Assembly: GCA_934130285.1 (NCBI GenBank)
Contig: CAKOXT010000001.1
Location: 186,001 to 250,000 of the forward strand
DNA length: 64,000 nucleotides
Reading direction: 5' to 3'
DNA from: an uncultured Clostridia bacterium
GTDB taxonomy: Bacteria; Bacillota; Clostridia; TANB77; CAG-508
Shown: positions 9,099 to 18,812 of the stretch, in pieces
How the letters are laid out: every line of letters begins with the position of its first letter
How positions within the stretch are numbered: position 1 is the first letter of the stretch
Position numbers and translations under genes: made by a program
Notes under the pieces: model-generated
Told to the model about the DNA's origin: nothing
The model's input: only the letters and a program-made list of their open reading frames with translations
The model's database searches: none

Positions 9099-9099
<1 letters not shown>
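8053..9099 (+). CDS. sufD: SufD, partner subunit of the Fe-S scaffold
   Basis: SufD pairs with SufB and SufC. The C-terminal half has the SufBD beta-helix pattern with LPMLLCTEDDVEGNHSTASG and the ending EELFYIMSRGIGYNDAIKL. At 348 residues it is shorter than the usual 420-440, the loss being in the N-terminal part, which is poorly conserved in this family. The start at 8053 overlaps the sufB stop and the end overlaps the sufS start, both in a TAATG arrangement, so the boundaries are secure. Confidence 0.9.
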
Positions 9100-10313
<1,214 letters not shown>

Positions 10314-10322
10314 GATATTAAA

Positions 10323-10790
10323 TTGGATAATTTAGATGAATTGTATAATGATATTATAATGGAACATAGTATGAATTCTTATAATAAGAAAAAGCTTGAT
10401 GGTGCTGATTTTTCTGAAGTTGGTCATAATCCTAATTGCGGTGATGAGATTACTTTGGAAATGAATCTAGATGGAAATGTGATTTCTGATATGGCTTTTT
10501 CTGGTCATGGGTGTGCGATTTCTCAAGCTTCTACATCTGTTATGATTGATACATTGAGAGGAAAAACTATTGATGAGGCAAAAGAGATAATTAAAACTTT
10601 TATTGAAATGATTAAAAGAGAAATTACTGATGATGCTGAACTTGAAAAATTGGAAGAGGCTATTGCTTTTAAGAATGTTTCTAATATGCCTGCTAGGGTT
10701 AAGTGTGCTTTGCTTGCTTGGCATACGCTAGAGGATATGATTGAGAAGGGCGAAACTGACGGAAAAATTTCTTCATCTTGTTGTCATTAA
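10323..10790 (+). CDS. sufU: SufU, zinc-dependent sulfur acceptor
   Basis: SufU receives the persulfide from SufS and stimulates it; it is the Gram-positive partner rather than a true scaffold. The TTG start at 10323 is preferred over the ATG at 10359 because LDELYNDIIMEHSMN aligns with the conserved SufU N-terminus and TAGGTAGGAT lies at the right distance. Zinc-site residues are visible: NPNCGDEI (C39, D41), GHGCAISQAS and VKCALLAW. The length of 155 is normal. It is the last suf gene; mnmA starts 48 bases later. Confidence 0.95.
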   Translation: MDNLDELYNDIIMEHSMNSYNKKKLDGADFSEVGHNPNCGDEITLEMNLDGNVISDMAFSGHGCAISQASTSVMIDTLRGKTIDEAKEIIKTFIEMIKREITDDAELEKLEEAIAFKNVSNMPARVKCALLAWHTLEDMIEKGETDGKISSSCCH

Positions 10791-10838
10791 GATGTTTAGT
10801 TGAGAAGTTTTAAAGTTGTCGTAAGAAGGGATTTTTAA

Positions 10839-11894
10839 ATGGAAGAAAAGAGAGTTCTACTTGGAATGAGTGGAGGTGTTGATAGTTCTGTATCTGCACT
10901 TCTTTTAAAAGAACAAGGGTATGAAGTAATTGGAACGACTATGGAGCTGTTTGCTGGAAGTAGTTGTTGTAATACGAATACATATATTGATGCAAAAAAT
11001 GTTTGTAATCAGATTGGTGTTCCTCATTTTATTTATAATTTTAAAGATGAATTTAAAAAGTATGTAATTGATGATTTTATAAATTGTTATTCTAATTGTT
11101 TGACCCCAAATCCTTGTATAGAGTGTAATAAGTTTATGAAGTTTGGACTTATGTATGAGAAAGCTAAGGAACTTGGTTGTGAGTATATTGCGACAGGTCA
11201 TTATGCTAAAACAGAGTATAGTGAGAAGTATGATAGATGGGTTCTTAAGAAGTCTAAGGCTGGAAAGAAAGATCAGAGCTATGTTTTGTGGAATATTCCA
11301 AAGAATTTAGTAGAACATGTTGTGTTTCCTTTGGCTGATTTTGAAAGTAAAGATGAGATCAGAAAAATTGCTAAAGAGAATAATTTGAAAACGGCCAATA
11401 AGCCTGATAGCGAAGATATATGTTTTATTCCTGATGGAAACTATAAAAGATTCCTTGAGGAAAATTCTAATTTGAAGCCTAAGAAAGGCAATATTGTTCA
11501 TGTGAATGGTACCGTTTTAGGAAAACATAATGGACTTTATAATTATACTATTGGTCAAAGAAAAGGACTTGGAATTTCGTATAAGGAGCCTTTGTTTGTA
11601 GTTGGTTTTAATAGGGCTAAGAATGAGGTTATTGTTGGAGAAAAAGAGTATATTTATAAGACGGAAATGATTGTTAAAAATATTAATTTGTTGCTTGTTG
11701 ACAAGATTGAGGACTCTATGAAGGTTTCTGTTAAAACAAGATATTCTAGCAAAGAAGAGATGGCTACAATTGAGATGGTTGATGAGGATACTATAAAGGT
11801 AGTTTTTGAGAATCCTGTTGCCAGAATTACGCCTGGACAGTCAGCTGTGTTTTATTTGGATGACATTGTTGTTGGTGGTGGAAAAATTGTTTAG
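10839..11894 (+). CDS. mnmA: MnmA, tRNA-specific 2-thiouridylase
   Basis: MnmA makes 2-thiouridine at the wobble base of tRNA for Lys, Glu and Gln. The 351 residues show the PP-loop GMSGGVDSSVSALLL (about 9-23), the catalytic cysteine in TPNPCIECN (C93) and the second in PDSEDICFIPDG (C195). No dedicated desulfurase such as YrvO lies beside it, so SufS, encoded just upstream, is the obvious candidate donor; this is inference. No terminator separates it from the suf genes. Confidence 0.96.
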   Translation: MEEKRVLLGMSGGVDSSVSALLLKEQGYEVIGTTMELFAGSSCCNTNTYIDAKNVCNQIGVPHFIYNFKDEFKKYVIDDFINCYSNCLTPNPCIECNKFMKFGLMYEKAKELGCEYIATGHYAKTEYSEKYDRWVLKKSKAGKKDQSYVLWNIPKNLVEHVVFPLADFESKDEIRKIAKENNLKTANKPDSEDICFIPDGNYKRFLEENSNLKPKKGNIVHVNGTVLGKHNGLYNYTIGQRKGLGISYKEPLFVVGFNRAKNEVIVGEKEYIYKTEMIVKNINLLLVDKIEDSMKVSVKTRYSSKEEMATIEMVDEDTIKVVFENPVARITPGQSAVFYLDDIVVGGGKIV

Positions 11895-11975
11895 ATGATT
11901 AAAGCGTTTTGCATGATATTTTTTTCGACATTTTTTGATATTGCTGGTCAAATATGTAGCAAAAAAATATATTTG

Positions 11976-11984
11976 TGGTATAAT
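11976..11984 (+). promoter_or_regulatory. Extended -10 promoter of the YwaF-like gene
   Basis: TGGTATAAT lies 46 bases before the chosen start at 12030. Its position inside the longer open frame argues against a start at 11895. Confidence 0.5.
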
Positions 11985-12029
11985 AATAACATTGTGGGGG
12001 ATAAAATTTATAGAAGAATGGGGAGTATT

Positions 12030-12797
12030 ATGTTTTTCGCAAAACCCGGTGAATATAAGGCTTGTGGATTGTTTACACCAGAGCATTTTGCTTTAATTGT
12101 TGCAACTTTTTTATGTGTTGGGATTGCACTAAAAAAAACAGTTCATAAGAGTAAAGAGGAAGTCTATAAAATTATAAAAAATTTAACTATTATTTTATGG
12201 GCTTTAGAAATTTTTAAAATATTATACACATTGCAAGATGTAAAAATTACTAATGTTAAAGAGTGGATGCCTTTATATTATTGTAGTCTACTATTATATG
12301 CTGGTTTTTTGAGTTCTTTTACAAGAGGACATTTTAGACGAGCTGGCGATGTGTTTTTAGCAACAGGCTCAATAGTTGGTGGATTGGTATTTATTTTATT
12401 TCCAACGACTTCTTTGCCAACATATCCAGCATTTCATTTTATAAGTATTCATAGTTTCTTTTTCCATGGAACTATGGTGTATTTGACTTTACTAATAAAT
12501 AAAACTCATTATATTGAATTAGAGAAAAAAGACATAATTTATTTTGCTAGTCTTGTTGGTATTATTTGTTTGTTGGCTTTAATTGTTAATGCGGAATTTA
12601 ATAGTAATTTGATGTTTATATCAAAAAATTTCCCAAATACACCAATTGAATTTATATATGATGCAACTGGTAGATGGTTTACGCCACTTATGATTTTGGG
12701 GCAAATGTTTTTACCATTTTATGTGGTATATGGGATTGTTAAAAAGTTCGAATCAATTAAAAGTGAACGTGGAGAATTAGCTGAAAAAGAGGCTTAG
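12030..12797 (+). CDS. YwaF/TIGR02206-like integral membrane protein
   Basis: The frame is open from 11895, but GGGGAG at 12020-12025 and the promoter at 11976 favour an ATG at 12030 (255 residues, starting MFFAKPGEY); an ATG at 12018 is the alternative. At least six hydrophobic helices are visible, with CSLLLYAGFLSSFTRG, a Ser-Leu-Pro segment and HFISIHSFFFHGTMV, the His-rich pattern of the YwaF family in Firmicutes. The biochemical function is unknown. It is a single-gene unit closed by a terminator. Confidence 0.7.
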   Translation: MFFAKPGEYKACGLFTPEHFALIVATFLCVGIALKKTVHKSKEEVYKIIKNLTIILWALEIFKILYTLQDVKITNVKEWMPLYYCSLLLYAGFLSSFTRGHFRRAGDVFLATGSIVGGLVFILFPTTSLPTYPAFHFISIHSFFFHGTMVYLTLLINKTHYIELEKKDIIYFASLVGIICLLALIVNAEFNSNLMFISKNFPNTPIEFIYDATGRWFTPLMILGQMFLPFYVVYGIVKKFESIKSERGELAEKEA

Positions 12798-12798
12798 A

Positions 12799-12839
12799 AA
12801 AAAATCAATTAGGTTTAATTAAAATCTAATTGATTTTTT
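12799..12839 (+). terminator. Terminator after the YwaF-like gene
   Basis: AAAATCAATTAG pairs with CTAATTGATTTT, followed by two more T and A. The next 180 bases to 13017 hold only AT-rich sequence and a strong AGGAGG before the next gene. Confidence 0.85.
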
Positions 12840-13017
12840 ATATGTAATATTTTCTTTACATTAAAAATTATTAGTGATAGTATTATTATGTTGTAAGGGG
12901 GAGAAAATGAAGTTGCTAATATAAAAAATGATGAAAAGAATGTCGATTATATTTGAATTAAAGGATTGATAATAATAATATTATTATAAATTAAAATTTA
13001 TAGGAGGAGTTTTTAAA

Positions 13018-13725
13018 ATGAAAAACAAAAAAATCGTAATTGCAATTGTTATTATATTAATATTGGTTGCAGCTGCTGTTGCTGGAGTTTTAATCTTAAA
13101 ACCTTTTGATAAAAAAGATGATGATAAAGATGAAAAAACAAATACAGCTAAAGTAGAAGAAAAAAATGATGAAGAAAAAGAAGAGGATGTTGATTATGAA
13201 GCAATTCTAGAGAAATTTTTAGCAGCATGTGCTTCTGAAGATGATATGAATGATTTCGTAGATGAATATGTTGATATAAAATCAATGTATGTAGCTGATA
13301 AAATTGATGAACCATCAGAATTTGAGGATGAATACAAGAAAACTAAAGCAAAAGATTATGAAGATTATGCTGATGATGTAAAAGAAGTATATTCTAGTTT
13401 TGTTAGTGAAGATACTGAATTAACATTAAAGAAAGTTGGAAAAGCAACTAAAATGTCTGAAATTGGAATAGATATGTGGAGTGATGTAAGATTTACAGTT
13501 GAAAGTGATGGTGAAACTGTTAAATTAGCAGCTATTTTCTGCGGTGATAAATTAGTATTAATTTCTGATGAAGATACTGTAGATTCTTTATATGAAAATT
13601 TAAAGGAAAAAGAAGAAAATGTAACTAATACATCAAAAAATACTACTAATGATACATCAAATAATACAACAAACAAAACGTCAAACAAAACTTCAAATTC
13701 ATCTTCAGATGATGAAGAAGAATAA
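13018..13725 (+). CDS. Membrane-anchored acidic protein of unknown function
   Basis: I do not recognise the family. The 235 residues begin with MKNKK and one hydrophobic segment (about 5-27) that would anchor the protein with its body outside the cell. A Lys/Asp/Glu-rich linker (about 30-60) follows, then a mixed domain of about 130 residues with many Asp and Glu, then a C-terminal tail of repeated Asn, Thr and Ser ending in acidic residues. Such tails are typical of surface proteins spanning the cell wall. AGGAGG precedes the ATG and a terminator follows, so it is a single-gene unit. Confidence 0.7.
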   Translation: MKNKKIVIAIVIILILVAAAVAGVLILKPFDKKDDDKDEKTNTAKVEEKNDEEKEEDVDYEAILEKFLAACASEDDMNDFVDEYVDIKSMYVADKIDEPSEFEDEYKKTKAKDYEDYADDVKEVYSSFVSEDTELTLKKVGKATKMSEIGIDMWSDVRFTVESDGETVKLAAIFCGDKLVLISDEDTVDSLYENLKEKEENVTNTSKNTTNDTSNNTTNKTSNKTSNSSSDDEEE

Positions 13726-13762
13726 AATATAATATTTTGATTTGAATAAAATTGAAAATAAG

Positions 13763-13798
13763 AAAGAAGCAATGTCAATATGATACTGCTTCTTTTTT
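13763..13798 (+). terminator. Terminator after the acidic membrane protein
   Basis: AAAGAAGCA pairs with TGCTTCTTT around a 15-base loop, running into a T tract. Confidence 0.8.
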
Positions 13799-13801
13799 AT
13801 C

Positions 13802-13830
13802 TTGACACATACCCTATGGGGGTATATAAT
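13802..13830 (+). promoter_or_regulatory. Copper-regulated promoter with CsoR operator
   Basis: TTGACA (13802-13807) and TATAAT (13825-13830) are 17 bases apart, a consensus promoter. In the spacer lies ATACCCTATGGGGGTAT (13810-13826), the C/G-tract pseudo-palindrome bound by CsoR repressors. Repression without copper and release with Cu(I) is the expected control. Confidence 0.85.
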
Positions 13831-13851
13831 CTTGACTGAGGTGATAAGAAT

Positions 13852-14163
13852 ATGCCATGTGGTAAATGTGAGAAATGTCAAATGTGTCAAAAATCCACAC
13901 ATAGAACAGATGAAGAAAAAAAGAGGCTTACTAAAAGACTTAATATTATTGAAGGTCAAGTAAGAGGTGTAAAACAGATGATTGAAAATGACAGATATTG
14001 TGATGATGTTTTAACTCAATTATCTGCAATAAATAAGGCTTTAGAAAGTTTAGAAAATTCAATTTTAGAAAGTCATATAGCAACTTGTGTGACTTATGAA
14101 ATTCAATCTGGCAATTTAGATATAATTGAAGAAGTTATGGATTTAATAAAAAGATTAAGATAA
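13852..14163 (+). CDS. csoR: CsoR-family copper-sensing repressor with a Cys-rich N-terminus
   Basis: CsoR proteins are all-helical repressors that leave DNA on binding Cu(I). The 103 residues show the family start RLNIIEGQVRGVKQMIE and the copper ligands C50, H75 and C79, whose spacing (25 then 4) equals that of M. tuberculosis CsoR (36, 61, 65). The operator sits in its own promoter and copZ-copA follow, which confirms the copper role. Unusually, the first 12 residues hold four cysteines in a CX2CX2CX2C pattern that ordinary CsoR lacks. Confidence 0.93.
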   Translation: MPCGKCEKCQMCQKSTHRTDEEKKRLTKRLNIIEGQVRGVKQMIENDRYCDDVLTQLSAINKALESLENSILESHIATCVTYEIQSGNLDIIEEVMDLIKRLR

Positions 14164-14226
14164 GGAAAGATTATAAATGTGGTTGATAATTAATCAATCA
14201 TAAAATTAAGAAGGAAGGTATTTATT

Positions 14227-14433
14227 ATGGAAAATATTGAATTAAGAATTGAGGGAATGCATTGTACAGGATGTAGTGCAAGACTACAAAAGGTTTTGTC
14301 TAATTTAGATGGTGTATCAAATGCAGAAGTAAGTTTTGAAAAAGGTATGGCTAATATAGAATTTAATAAAGAAATAATTACATTAGATGAAATAAAAAAT
14401 GCTATTGTTGATAGTGGTTTTGAAGTGGAATAA
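14227..14433 (+). CDS. copZ: CopZ-like copper chaperone
   Basis: The 68-residue single heavy-metal-associated domain has the metal loop GMHCTGCSARLQ near residues 10-21 and the usual ferredoxin-like pattern. Copper chaperones carry Cu(I) in the cytoplasm to CopA and to CsoR. It lies between csoR and copA, 63 bases after csoR, with AGAAGGAAGG as its ribosome binding site. Confidence 0.93.
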   Translation: MENIELRIEGMHCTGCSARLQKVLSNLDGVSNAEVSFEKGMANIEFNKEIITLDEIKNAIVDSGFEVE

Positions 14434-14448
14434 AAGGAGAAAACTGTT

Positions 14449-16647
14449 TTGAAGAAAGTTTTATTAAAAATTGGTGGAATGACTTGTAGTGCTTGTTCAA
14501 GCGGATTAGAAAAATATTTAAATAAACAGGATGGAATTAAAGTTGCTAGTGTTAATTTGGTTATGAACAACGCAAGTATTGAATATGATGATGATAAATT
14601 AAAGTTAGCTGATGTAGAGAAATTTGTTGACAAAGCTGGGTTTGAAAGTCTTGGAATTGATAATTTAGAAAGTGAAGAGAAAAGAAAGTCAGGAGAAAAA
14701 ATAAAATTAGGGTTAATTTCAATCTTTTCAATTTTGACTTTATATATATCTATGGCTCATATGATTGGGTTGCCTGATATTCCTTTTTTGAGTATGATGA
14801 CTCATCCATTGAATTACGCAGTTTCATTGTTAGTTTTAACAATGGTTGTATTAGGATTAGGATATAATGTTTTGAAAAATGGAGTTAAAAATTTAATTCA
14901 TGGAATACCTAATATGGATACATTAGTTACTATTGGTGTTTTAGCAAGTTTTATTTATAGTGTTTATGGTACAATTAATATTACACTTGGTAGAATGGAG
15001 TTTGTACATTCACTTTATTTTGAATCTTCTGCTGTGGTACTGTTTTTTATTAAAATAGGTAAATATGTTGAGGGGATAAATACGGATAAAACTAAGGAGG
15101 CTCTTCAGGAGTTAATGAGCATTACACCTAATTCTGCAACTGTTGAAAGAAATGGTAAAGAAATGACTGTGACATTAGATGAGATTGAAAAAGGTGATAT
15201 TGTTGTTTGCAAACCTGGAGAGAAAATTGCAGTTGATGGAACAGTAATTGATGGAAGTTCACATATTAATGAGTCATTTATAACTGGCGAAAGTATTCCT
15301 GTAAAAGTTGAAAAAAATTCTAAGGTTATTGCTGGAAGTATTAATTATGATGGAGCAATAAAGTACAAGGCTGAGAAAATTGGTAAAGAATCAACAGTGT
15401 CTGAAATTGTAAAGATGGTTGTGGAAGCTACAAATACAAAAGCTCCTATTTCTAAGATGGCTGATAAGGTTAGTAGTGTTTTTGTTCCAATTGTGATAAC
15501 AATTGCAATAGTTACTTTTATACTATGGTTAATTCTAGGAAAAGATTTTGCTTTTGCAATTAATGCTTTTGTTACTGTATTAGTTGTTGCTTGCCCATGT
15601 AGTTTAGGTCTTGCTACACCTTTAGCAATTGTTATTTCTTCAGGTATATGCAGTCGAAAAGGTATTTTAGTCAAAAATAGTGAGAGTTTGGAAAATGCAC
15701 ATAAAGTAAAAACTATTGTGTTTGATAAGACTGGAACTTTGACTAAAGGAACTTTAAGTGTTTCTAAAATTTATAATTATAGTGAGCTTAGTGATGATGA
15801 ACTTTTATCTATTTGTGCGAGTGTTGAGAAAAAGTCGGAACATCCAATTGCAAGAGCTATTATTGAAGAGGTAGAATATAGAAAAATAAAATTACAAGAA
15901 ATATCAGATTTTAAGGCTATTTCTGGACAAGGTGTATCAGCAAAGGTTGATCAATACGAAGTTTTAATTGGAAATAGAAAATTGATGGAACAAGCCAATA
16001 TTGCTATACAAAAAGATGATTCGGAAGAATTAATGGGTGACGGAAATAGTATTTTATTTATTGGTTTAAATGGAAAATTGGCTGGTTTAATTGGAGTAAA
16101 AGATGTTGTAAAAGAAAACGTTGTAGATGTGATTGCAAAATTGAAAAAAAGAAATATTAATGTTGTTATGCTTACAGGTGATAATGAAAAAACTGCAAAA
16201 AAAATAGCAGAATCTATTGGTATTGATAATATAATTGCTAATGTCATGCCAAAACAAAAAGCCGAACAAATTGATAAGTTTAAAAAAGATGGTCTTGTTA
16301 TGATGTGCGGAGATGGAATTAATGATAGTGTTAGTTTAGTGAAAGCTGATATTGGTGTTTCAGTTTCTTCTGGTACTGATATTGCAATGGATTCTGCACA
16401 AGTTGTTATTATGAATGATAATTTGGAGAGAATTAATGATTTGATTGATATTAGTGCAAAGACTATTAGAAATATTAAACAGAATCTATTTTGGGCATTT
16501 TTCTATAATGTTTGTATGATTCCATTTGCAATGGGAGTTTTTAAAAGTATAGGATTAAGTATGAATCCTATGTTAGCTGCTTTAGCTATGACATTAAGTA
16601 GTTTGTTTGTTGTTTTAAATGCACTTAGATTACGAGGAATAAAATAA
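14449..16647 (+). CDS. copA: CopA, Cu(I)-exporting P1B-type ATPase
   Basis: This membrane pump expels Cu(I). It starts with TTG at 14449, supported by AAGGAG at 14434-14439. The 732 residues hold one N-terminal metal domain (GGMTCSACSSGLEKYL), the actuator TGES (279-282), the copper-site CPC (382-384) in the membrane, the phosphorylated D426 in DKTGTLTKG, the SEHPIARAI motif and GDGIND. The last helices hold FFYNVCMIPFAMG and MTLSSLF, the YN and MxxSS copper ligands of P1B-1 pumps. Only one metal domain is present, where many bacterial CopA proteins have two. Confidence 0.95.
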   Translation: MKKVLLKIGGMTCSACSSGLEKYLNKQDGIKVASVNLVMNNASIEYDDDKLKLADVEKFVDKAGFESLGIDNLESEEKRKSGEKIKLGLISIFSILTLYISMAHMIGLPDIPFLSMMTHPLNYAVSLLVLTMVVLGLGYNVLKNGVKNLIHGIPNMDTLVTIGVLASFIYSVYGTINITLGRMEFVHSLYFESSAVVLFFIKIGKYVEGINTDKTKEALQELMSITPNSATVERNGKEMTVTLDEIEKGDIVVCKPGEKIAVDGTVIDGSSHINESFITGESIPVKVEKNSKVIAGSINYDGAIKYKAEKIGKESTVSEIVKMVVEATNTKAPISKMADKVSSVFVPIVITIAIVTFILWLILGKDFAFAINAFVTVLVVACPCSLGLATPLAIVISSGICSRKGILVKNSESLENAHKVKTIVFDKTGTLTKGTLSVSKIYNYSELSDDELLSICASVEKKSEHPIARAIIEEVEYRKIKLQEISDFKAISGQGVSAKVDQYEVLIGNRKLMEQANIAIQKDDSEELMGDGNSILFIGLNGKLAGLIGVKDVVKENVVDVIAKLKKRNINVVMLTGDNEKTAKKIAESIGIDNIIANVMPKQKAEQIDKFKKDGLVMMCGDGINDSVSLVKADIGVSVSSGTDIAMDSAQVVIMNDNLERINDLIDISAKTIRNIKQNLFWAFFYNVCMIPFAMGVFKSIGLSMNPMLAALAMTLSSLFVVLNALRLRGIK

Positions 16648-16677
16648 TAAATATATTAATGAAAAGGAGTAATGAAT

Positions 16678-17253
16678 ATGATAAATAGAGATGAGGCGTG
16701 GAATCTTTTAAGAGAATATAATCAAGAGAGTTTTCATTTAAGACATGCATTAACTGTTGAAGGAGTAATGAAATATTTTGCTAAAGAATTAGGCTATGAA
16801 AATGAAGAAGAATTTTGGGGAATTGTTGGTTTATTACATGATTTAGATTTTGAAAAATATCCAGATGAGCATTGTCAAAAAAGCCAAGAAATAATGAAAG
16901 AAAAAGGTTTAGATGATAGATTAATTCGTGCAACAGCAAGCCATGGATATGGTATTCGTGTTGATATAAAACCAGAACATGAAATGGAGAAGGTTTTGTT
17001 TGCAACTGACGAACTTACTGGACTTATTGGTGCTGTTGCGATTATGAGACCTTCAAAAAGTACAAAGGATTTGGAAGTAAAATCTGTTAAAAAGAAATTT
17101 AAAACTGAAAAATTTGCAGCAGGTTGTTCTAGAAAAGTTATATTAGATGGTGCTGAAATGTTAGGCTGGGAGTTGGATGAACTTATTGAGAAGACAATTC
17201 TAGCAATGAGAAGTTGTGAAGATGAAATAAATGAAAAAATGGAAACTTTATAG
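16678..17253 (+). CDS. HD-domain phosphohydrolase-like protein
   Basis: The 191-residue protein has the HD-fold pattern: HLRHALTVEGVMKYFA, then GLLHDLDFEKYPDEHCQKS with the central His-Asp pair, an ATASHGYG helix and a later Asp in the LFATDELTGL segment. HD proteins usually cleave phosphoesters of nucleotides; the substrate is unknown. AAGGAG at 16664-16669 fits the ATG at 16678 better than the one at 16672. It sits 30 bases after copA without a terminator, so it may share that transcript. Confidence 0.85.
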   Translation: MINRDEAWNLLREYNQESFHLRHALTVEGVMKYFAKELGYENEEEFWGIVGLLHDLDFEKYPDEHCQKSQEIMKEKGLDDRLIRATASHGYGIRVDIKPEHEMEKVLFATDELTGLIGAVAIMRPSKSTKDLEVKSVKKKFKTEKFAAGCSRKVILDGAEMLGWELDELIEKTILAMRSCEDEINEKMETL

Positions 17254-17268
17254 AAAGGAATAATTGAA

Positions 17269-18021
17269 ATGAATCAATTTTCAAGAACAGAACTTTTAAT
17301 TGGAAAAGATGGAGTGGAAAAATTACATAATGCAAAGGTAGCAGTATTTGGAGTTGGAGGTGTAGGTTCTTTTGTAGTTGAAGGGCTTGTTAGAGCTGGT
17401 GTAGGAAACTTTATTTTAGTTGATGATGATGAAGTGTGTTTAACTAATTTAAATAGGCAGATACATGCTACAAGAAAGACTATTGGAAAGTATAAAGCTG
17501 ATTTAATGAAAGATAGAATTTTAGAAATTAATCCAGATGCGAAAGTGGATGTATTTAAGGAATTCTTTATGCCTGATTCAGAAGTAAAAATACTTGATGA
17601 AAGTGTTGACTATATTGTTGATGCAATAGATACTGTTACAGGTAAAATAGAACTTGTTATGCAGGCAGATAAATTAAATATTCCAATTATGTCTGCAATG
17701 GGAACTGGAAATAAACTTGATCCAACTAGATTTGAAGTAACTGATATTTACAAGACGAGTGTTTGCCCTTTGGCAAAAGTTATGAGAAAAGAATTGAGGT
17801 CAAGAGGTATAAAAAAATTAAAAGTTGTTTATTCAAAAGAAGAGCCAATAAAACCATATGAGAGTGCAGAGAATAGTTGCAAAAATCATTGTGTTTGTCC
17901 TCCAGGAGCTAAGAGAACTTGTGCTGTTAAAAATCAAGTACCTGGAAGTATTTCTTTTGTACCAAGTGTAGCAGGTATGATTATTGCTGGAGAAGTTATA
18001 AAAGATTTGATAAATGAATAA
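17269..18021 (+). CDS. tcdA: TcdA-like tRNA threonylcarbamoyladenosine dehydratase
   Basis: This E1-like enzyme cyclises t6A37 of tRNA to ct6A using ATP. The 250 residues carry the nucleotide loop GVGGVGSFVVEGLVRAGVG (about 24-42), LVDDDEVCLTNLNRQ and VDAIDTVTGKIEL. A cysteine-rich stretch, CKNHCVCPPGAKRTC, precedes the VPGSISFVPSVAGM motif of the YgdL/TcdA group. ThiF, MoeB and HesA relatives are less likely because of those motifs and the lack of thiamine or molybdopterin genes nearby. It follows the HD gene by 15 bases. Confidence 0.88.
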   Translation: MNQFSRTELLIGKDGVEKLHNAKVAVFGVGGVGSFVVEGLVRAGVGNFILVDDDEVCLTNLNRQIHATRKTIGKYKADLMKDRILEINPDAKVDVFKEFFMPDSEVKILDESVDYIVDAIDTVTGKIELVMQADKLNIPIMSAMGTGNKLDPTRFEVTDIYKTSVCPLAKVMRKELRSRGIKKLKVVYSKEEPIKPYESAENSCKNHCVCPPGAKRTCAVKNQVPGSISFVPSVAGMIIAGEVIKDLINE

Positions 18022-18034
18022 GAAGTTAACATAA

Positions 18035-18063
18035 TTGAAAGAAGCCTCCAAATGTGATATAAT
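18035..18063 (+). promoter_or_regulatory. Promoter of the 3D-domain gene
   Basis: TTGAAA (18035-18040) and TATAAT (18058-18063) are 17 bases apart, and TGA before the -10 makes it also an extended -10. Confidence 0.75.
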
Positions 18064-18098
18064 ATATAAGCAGACGCTTTAGGATGGAGGTTGATATT

Positions 18099-18698
18099 TT
18101 GAGACACCATAGAATAAACGTAACTATATTCTTATGCGTAGCTTGTTTAATTTTTGGAACGGTTTGTACTCCTAAACAAGTAAATGCAAAGGAAGCTGAC
18201 GTAGCAAAAGATGTGATTACAGCTACTGATAGCGCCTCAAAGGAAACTTTAAGTCAAGTTGGACTTTTTTCTTCTTTTTCAAATGCTAATATTTTGATGT
18301 TTAACCAAGTCTTAAAAGAGCAACAATTAAGTTTGGAAAAGCAACAAGATAAACTTAAAAAAGAGGAAAAGGAACAAGAAGCAAAAAAGCAAGAAGAAGT
18401 TAAAAAAGGTTGGACACATGAATTTCATGTTACAGCATATTGTGGATGTTATTCTTGTAGTGAAGGGTATGGAACCCAAACTAGTACAGGCGTAACTGCC
18501 GAGGCTGGTAGGACTATAGCGGTGGATCCGGATGTTGTTCCGTATGGATCTAAAGTTCAAATAAATGGTCATACATATGTTGCAGAAGATTGTGGAGGTG
18601 CAATTAATGGGTATGACATTGACATATATATGGATGAGCATAGTTCAACTGATCGCTTTGGATCACAATATATTGTGTGCACAGTTTATACTAAGTAA
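18099..18698 (+). CDS. Secreted 3D-domain protein, putative cell wall lytic enzyme
   Basis: The start is taken as TTG at 18099 because GGAGG at 18086-18090 is 8 bases upstream; the ATG at 18084 overlaps that site. The 199 residues have a signal peptide (about 1-30), a helical region rich in Lys, Glu and Gln (about 80-105), and a C-terminal 3D domain: HVTAYCGCYSCS, STGVTAEAGRTIAVDPDVVP and a final GYDIDIYM. The 3D fold is shared with MltA lytic transglycosylases, its Asp residues being catalytic, as in YabE/Rpf-like proteins. The likely role is peptidoglycan cleavage outside the membrane. Confidence 0.88.
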   Translation: MRHHRINVTIFLCVACLIFGTVCTPKQVNAKEADVAKDVITATDSASKETLSQVGLFSSFSNANILMFNQVLKEQQLSLEKQQDKLKKEEKEQEAKKQEEVKKGWTHEFHVTAYCGCYSCSEGYGTQTSTGVTAEAGRTIAVDPDVVPYGSKVQINGHTYVAEDCGGAINGYDIDIYMDEHSSTDRFGSQYIVCTVYTK

Positions 18699-18718
18699 AA
18701 CAAAAGAGTCTGCTTCTT

Positions 18719-18758
18719 AAGAGAACTTATGGATTTTTTCAATAAGTTCTCTTTTTTT
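18719..18758 (+). terminator. Terminator after the 3D-domain gene
   Basis: AAGAGAACTTAT pairs with ATAAGTTCTCTT around a ten-base loop, followed by a T run. Confidence 0.85.
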
Positions 18759-18812
18759 CGGAATAGTATGACATTTTCTTTAAAATTTAATAGTATATAT
18801 TGGGTGAATTTT

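Noticed and set aside
11895..12029. Longer N-terminus of the YwaF-like protein starting at 11895
   Set aside because: An extended -10 promoter lies inside that stretch and better ribosome binding sites precede 12018 and 12030.
13365..13778. 137-codon minus-strand frame opposite the acidic membrane protein
   Set aside because: It mirrors the Asp/Glu codons as Ser/Phe runs and overlaps the terminator; no start signal.
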